Part shown: positions 61,162 to 64,000 of the stretch, piece after piece
Position numbering within the stretch: position 1 is the first letter of the stretch
How the letters are laid out: the number at the start of each line of letters is the position of its first letter
NCBI GenBank assembly: GCA_001725155.1
Contig: MEFP01000003.1
Coordinates: forward strand, 62,001-126,000
DNA: 64,000 nucleotides
From: Lysobacteraceae bacterium SCN 69-320
GTDB taxonomy: Bacteria > Pseudomonadota > Gammaproteobacteria > Xanthomonadales > Rhodanobacteraceae
Direction: 5' to 3'
The notes under the pieces: model-generated
Seen by the model: the letters and a program-made list of their open reading frames with translations, nothing else
Databases searched by the model: none
Told to the model about the DNA's origin: nothing
Position numbers and translations under genes: made by a program

Positions 61162-61920
61162 TCAGTCGCGGCGATACTCGACGAGATTCAGCCGCGCGCC
61201 CTGGTCCAGGCGCAGCTCCAGGCCGTTCTCGAGCGCGTCGAGCTTGGCCACCATCGGACACAGCGCGGCGGCGCGCGAGGCCAGCTGCGCGGTCTGCGTG
61301 TCGATGCGCCGTTCGATGTCGCGCTCCATCTTCTCGGCGCGGCGTTCCAGCTCCTTCGCGCCCGCCTCGTCGCCGCTGAGCGCGATCGCGATCGCATTGC
61401 CGGCGACTTCGGCCAGGATCACCGGCATCAGCTCGCCAACCGCCTTGTCGACGAGGGTGTCGAATTCCTTCTCGCTCCACGGACGTGAGTCGAAGGTCGC
61501 GTCGACGCGCTGCTTGAACTCGTCGCGCATGCCGTCCAGCCGCTGGCGCGTGGATGGGGAATCGGCCGTGCCCGAGAACGCCGCGACGACTTCGCCGACC
61601 GCGACATAGGCGATATCGACCGCGTCGCGTGCGATGGCCTTGACCTGCGGCATCAGGGTGCGCACGGTCGCTTCGTATTCGGCAATGCGCGCGCGGTCGG
61701 CATCGCTGAGTTCCAGACGCCGGCCGTCGACGATGAGCTCGCCCTTGTTCATGACGATGGTTTCGGGCTTGTCGCCGTGATGCGTGAACGACAGGCCGCC
61801 GCGGCTCAGCTGCACTTCGTAGTCGCTGTCCAGACCGCAGGAATCAATATGGACGCTGCGCGCCTGTGCGGCGAAAGTCAGGCTCAGTCCCAGGGCGGCG
61901 GCAAGCAGCAGGCGTTTCAT
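61162..61920 (-). CDS. DUF2884 (YggN-like) periplasmic protein
   Basis: A 252-aa exported protein with a signal peptide (about 1-19, LLLAAALGLSLTFAAQA). The mature start HIDSCGLDSDYEVQLSRGGL and IVMNKGELIVDGRRLELSDA match the DUF2884 family. A long charged helical region (about 70-225) follows, with KELERRAEKMERDIERRID, and a conserved C-terminal Cys (AALCPMVAKLDALE) may pair with the N-terminal one. ATG 61920 opens the signal peptide. Function unknown for the family. Divergent from the GST gene at 62122. Confidence 0.85.
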   Translation of the reverse strand: MKRLLLAAALGLSLTFAAQARSVHIDSCGLDSDYEVQLSRGGLSFTHHGDKPETIVMNKGELIVDGRRLELSDADRARIAEYEATVRTLMPQVKAIARDAVDIAYVAVGEVVAAFSGTADSPSTRQRLDGMRDEFKQRVDATFDSRPWSEKEFDTLVDKAVGELMPVILAEVAGNAIAIALSGDEAGAKELERRAEKMERDIERRIDTQTAQLASRAAALCPMVAKLDALENGLELRLDQGARLNLVEYRRD

Positions 61921-62121
61921 GGCAGATCCTCGAGGTTCGGTGGCGGTCTTGCCGGCGTATCCGCTCGGCAACAGCGGCTTGGATGCAGATTTTCGCGCCA
62001 GGGTTGCAACCGTGCATCGGCCGCCGGTCCGCATGACTTCCGGCAGGGTCGCCGGCCGCTACCGCGGCCCGAAGGCAGTCCGTATGCTGACGCCCCCTTC
62101 GCCGCTGCAAGGACGTTCGCG

Positions 62122-62751
62122 ATGTACCGACTCTATTACTCTCCGGGTGCGGCCAGCCTGCTGCCGCATCTGCTGCTGCTCGAAACCGGCGCGCCGCACG
62201 AGCTCGTGCTCGTGGACATTCCGGGCGGTGCGAACCGCAGTGCCGACTACCTCAGGCTCAATCCGAACGGCGTAGTACCGACCCTGATCGTCGACGGCCA
62301 GCCGGTCGCCGAAACCGCCGCGCTGTTGCTGCTGCTGTGCGAACGCCACGCCGATGCCGGTCTCGCGCCGGCACCCGGCAGCGCCGGACGCGCCGCGTTC
62401 CTGCAGGGCGTGCTGTTCCTGGCCAATACGCTGCAGCCGGCGTTCCGGCTCTGGTTCTATCCGTCCGACGCGGGCGCCGTCGATGAAGCCGTGCTCAAGG
62501 CCGCGCTGCGTCAGCGCATCGAAGGCTGCTTTGCGCAGCTCGCCGCACAACTTGCCGACGGCCGGCCGTATCTGCTCGGCGAACGCCTCAGCGCACTGGA
62601 TTTCTACGCGACCATGCTGATGCGCTGGTCGCGCAACATGCCCAGGCCCGCAACCGAATGGCCGGCGCTGAAAGCCCTGGCCGACCGCATCCGCGCGCGG
62701 CCGAGCTGGCGCCGGATGTATGAAGCCGAAGGGCTGACCGAATGGGCCTGA
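62122..62751 (+). CDS. glutathione S-transferase family protein lacking the beta-class Cys
   Basis: A 209-aa GST-fold protein. The thioredoxin-like domain YRLYYSPGAASLLPHLLLLE carries Ala where beta-class enzymes such as the one at 51.0 kb have Cys10; Ser or Tyr may serve instead. NPNGVVPTLIVDGQPVAETA holds the cis-Pro and glutathione site, and the C-terminal helical domain has LLGERLSALDFYATMLMRW. AAGGA precedes ATG 62122. Probably a cytosolic detoxification or isomerase-type GST. Confidence 0.9.
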   Translation: MYRLYYSPGAASLLPHLLLLETGAPHELVLVDIPGGANRSADYLRLNPNGVVPTLIVDGQPVAETAALLLLLCERHADAGLAPAPGSAGRAAFLQGVLFLANTLQPAFRLWFYPSDAGAVDEAVLKAALRQRIEGCFAQLAAQLADGRPYLLGERLSALDFYATMLMRWSRNMPRPATEWPALKALADRIRARPSWRRMYEAEGLTEWA

Positions 62752-62848
62752 ACGCGATGCGGGCTCTGCCGCAGGCCGCGCGGACGACGACGCGGCCTGC
62801 ACGAATCGCCGACTAGTCTCGGCAGCGTTTCCGCAAGGAAGGCCGCTC

Positions 62849-63301
62849 ATGACGACGTTCGACGAAGCCCAGTTGCTGATCCGCCTGCTGCGCGAAGGCC
62901 GCGACTACTACGCCTTCGCCGTCGACGAGACCCGCGACACGGAAACCGCCGCGGTGTTCGCGCTGGCCCTGAAAGGACGCCACGACCTGCTCGAGGACCT
63001 CGTCGCCACGCGGCTGCTGTTCCAGACCTCGCCGGCGCACGCGGTACGAACCCTGCCCCCCGACCTCGGCTACGAGGAACTGCGCCATCAGTTCGACGCC
63101 CTGCTGCCGCAGGCCCAGGCCGCGGCACTGCTGGCACGCGAACGTCGTGTCGTGGATCTGATGCAGGATCTGTTCGACGCCGAGCCCGCGGCACATTCCC
63201 CTCGGCTGCAGAGCGTGCTCAGGACGCATTACGCGCACTTCGTCGACGTCGAGGACTGCTTCGCGCGCTGGTCCCGTCAGCAGGAACTCGCGGCCGCCTG
63301 A
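62849..63301 (+). CDS. uncharacterised helical protein
   Basis: Not recognised. A 150-aa, mostly alpha-helical, acidic cytosolic protein (FDEAQLLIRLLREGRDYYAF near the start; EELRHQFDALLPQAQAAALL in the middle; HYAHFVDVEDCFARWSRQQE at the end). Its pattern of four to five amphipathic helices with conserved-looking Asp/Glu/His recalls DUF2383-type four-helix bundles, without a firm match. AAGGAAGG precedes ATG 62849. Its stop abuts the stop of the convergent gene (63302). Confidence 0.7.
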   Translation: MTTFDEAQLLIRLLREGRDYYAFAVDETRDTETAAVFALALKGRHDLLEDLVATRLLFQTSPAHAVRTLPPDLGYEELRHQFDALLPQAQAAALLARERRVVDLMQDLFDAEPAAHSPRLQSVLRTHYAHFVDVEDCFARWSRQQELAAA

Positions 63302-63670
63302 TCAGCCGCCGAAATCCAGTCCCAGGGCCAGCGGCCGCACCGACAGCTCGATGCGCGGATTGTCGCGGCGCCATTCGCGCTTGTCCGGCAGATGCAGTTC
63401 GTCCTTGTCGTCGGCGACGTAGCGCAGCGGACCGGAACGCAGGTAGATCGTCGCACGGGCGTCGGAACCGCGCGGAAAACGGATCAGCAGACCGCGCGGC
63501 CCGGGCGCGGTGACGCGTTCGACGAGGCTGCGCCCGGCCAGCGCATCCGTGTGCGCGGCGGCCATTTCGGTATAGACGGAATAGGAGAACGTCTGCGGCA
63601 GCGGTTCGGTCGCCGCCGCGAGCGGCAGCGCGAACAACGACAGCAGCAGCAAGGACAGGCGACGCAGCAC
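63302..63670 (-). CDS. secreted hypothetical protein
   Basis: Not recognised. A 122-aa product from GTG 63670, with CGGAG 8 nt upstream. The signal peptide LRRLSLLLLSLFALPLAAA is followed by a small beta-rich domain (FSYSVYTEMAAAHTDALAGR, GLLIRFPRGSDARATIYLRS, GPLRYVADDKDELHLPDKRE). The pattern of a repeated aromatic/charged strand suggests a periplasmic binding or structural protein. It lies upstream of nothing on its strand and converges on the helical protein gene. Confidence 0.65.
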   Translation of the reverse strand: MLRRLSLLLLSLFALPLAAATEPLPQTFSYSVYTEMAAAHTDALAGRSLVERVTAPGPRGLLIRFPRGSDARATIYLRSGPLRYVADDKDELHLPDKREWRRDNPRIELSVRPLALGLDFGG

Positions 63671-63752
63671 GGCGGAACTCCGGCAACACACTGCCGTCGA
63701 CGCTAGCAATGCGGGCCTGAAGCGCCGGAAAACGCCGCGGGCGTACCGCGCT

Positions 63753-64000
63753 TCAGGCAGCCGCGACGGCACGGAACGTGACGACGAGCACGTCGCGATA
63801 CGCCGGCGCCGTTGCATCGACGGCCTCGACCGGCGTGACGCCATGGCAGACGCGCGCATCGTCGACGAGCGCCGCGTCGAACGGCGCGGTCAGGGTGAAG
63901 CGGCCCAGCAAGGTACCGTCGGGTTCGTGGATCGTCGTCGTGCCGCTGGCGATGTTGTGACGCGCCACCAGCAGCACGAGCACGTAGTCCACGCCGTCGC
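63753..64000 (-). CDS. 2OG-Fe dioxygenase family protein (5' part outside window)
   Basis: The C-terminal 82 residues of a protein whose start lies beyond the right edge. The segment DGVDYVLVLLVARHNIASG, TTIHEPDGTLLGRFTLTAPF, DAALVDDARVCHGVTPVEAV and YRDVLVVTFRAVAAA matches the 2OG-Fe dioxygenase family (related to amino-acid hydroxylases). The H-x-V second iron His (CHGVTP) and the downstream Arg (YRDVLVV) are visible. The first metal ligands should be in the missing part (the HxDG just upstream). Confidence 0.85.
   Translation of the reverse strand, partial: DGVDYVLVLLVARHNIASGTTTIHEPDGTLLGRFTLTAPFDAALVDDARVCHGVTPVEAVDATAPAYRDVLVVTFRAVAAA

Overview
The window is very GC-rich, densely coded proteobacterial chromosome. 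The pyruvate dehydrogenase E3 carries its own lipoyl domain, there is a Gram-negative class GN sortase system, and an RND/DUF1302/DUF1329 envelope cluster is present. Several secreted proteins carry a short IF-x-DGFE-like motif. Together these suggest a gammaproteobacterium, most likely Lysobacterales (Xanthomonadales), for example a Rhodanobacteraceae/Dokdonella-like lineage. That placement is inference from gene content. No rRNA, tRNA, IS element, prophage or CRISPR array was recognised.

Left part (0.2-11.5 kb): tryptophan genes trpD, trpG and trpE lie on the minus strand but are broken up by other genes. These are a secreted protein on the opposite strand, a membrane TPR protein overlapping trpG by 4 nt, a large secreted VIT/VWA/DUF2135 protein, and an unknown 335-aa protein.

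11.8-19.8 kb: a proteobacterial dedicated sortase locus. It holds the sensor kinase and response regulator (pdsS/pdsR-like), the VIT/VWA sortase substrate and the class GN sortase, the last two overlapping by 4 nt. Two microproteins and a secreted DUF11-like protein sit in between. The substrate's sorting signal is degenerate.

20-30 kb: secreted and surface functions. A subtilisin-like S8 protease is followed by a CadC-like membrane-bound winged-helix/TPR regulator. A 1,436-aa mosaic of delta-60, Ig-like and FG-GAP repeats follows on the other strand and ends in a textbook terminator.

30-36 kb: housekeeping. rpe-djlA-cytochrome c (minus strand), purC, an MBL-fold protein, an Mpo1-like protein, a decayed Leu-rich ORF, and a GFA/DUF1697 pair.

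36-46 kb: a five-gene minus-strand envelope unit. A VolA/Pla-1-type lipoprotein lipase, a DUF1302 outer-membrane protein and a DUF1329 protein form one likely operon with its own promoter and a hairpin end. A YCF48-like protein and an MMPL-type RND transporter follow.

46-53.5 kb: an NAD(P)-binding reductase, a two-component pair (soluble-core kinase plus a regulator with two receiver domains, the second lacking its phospho-acceptor Asp), an ABM monooxygenase, a GST, an Asp/Glu racemase and small membrane or secreted proteins.

53.6-64 kb: aceF, an unknown gene and lpdA (PDH E2/E3; aceE is not adjacent); a chorismate mutase-prephenate dehydrogenase fusion (tyrA); an exported amidohydrolase; DUF1328 and DUF2884 proteins; a second GST; small unknowns; and a partial 2OG-Fe dioxygenase at the right edge.
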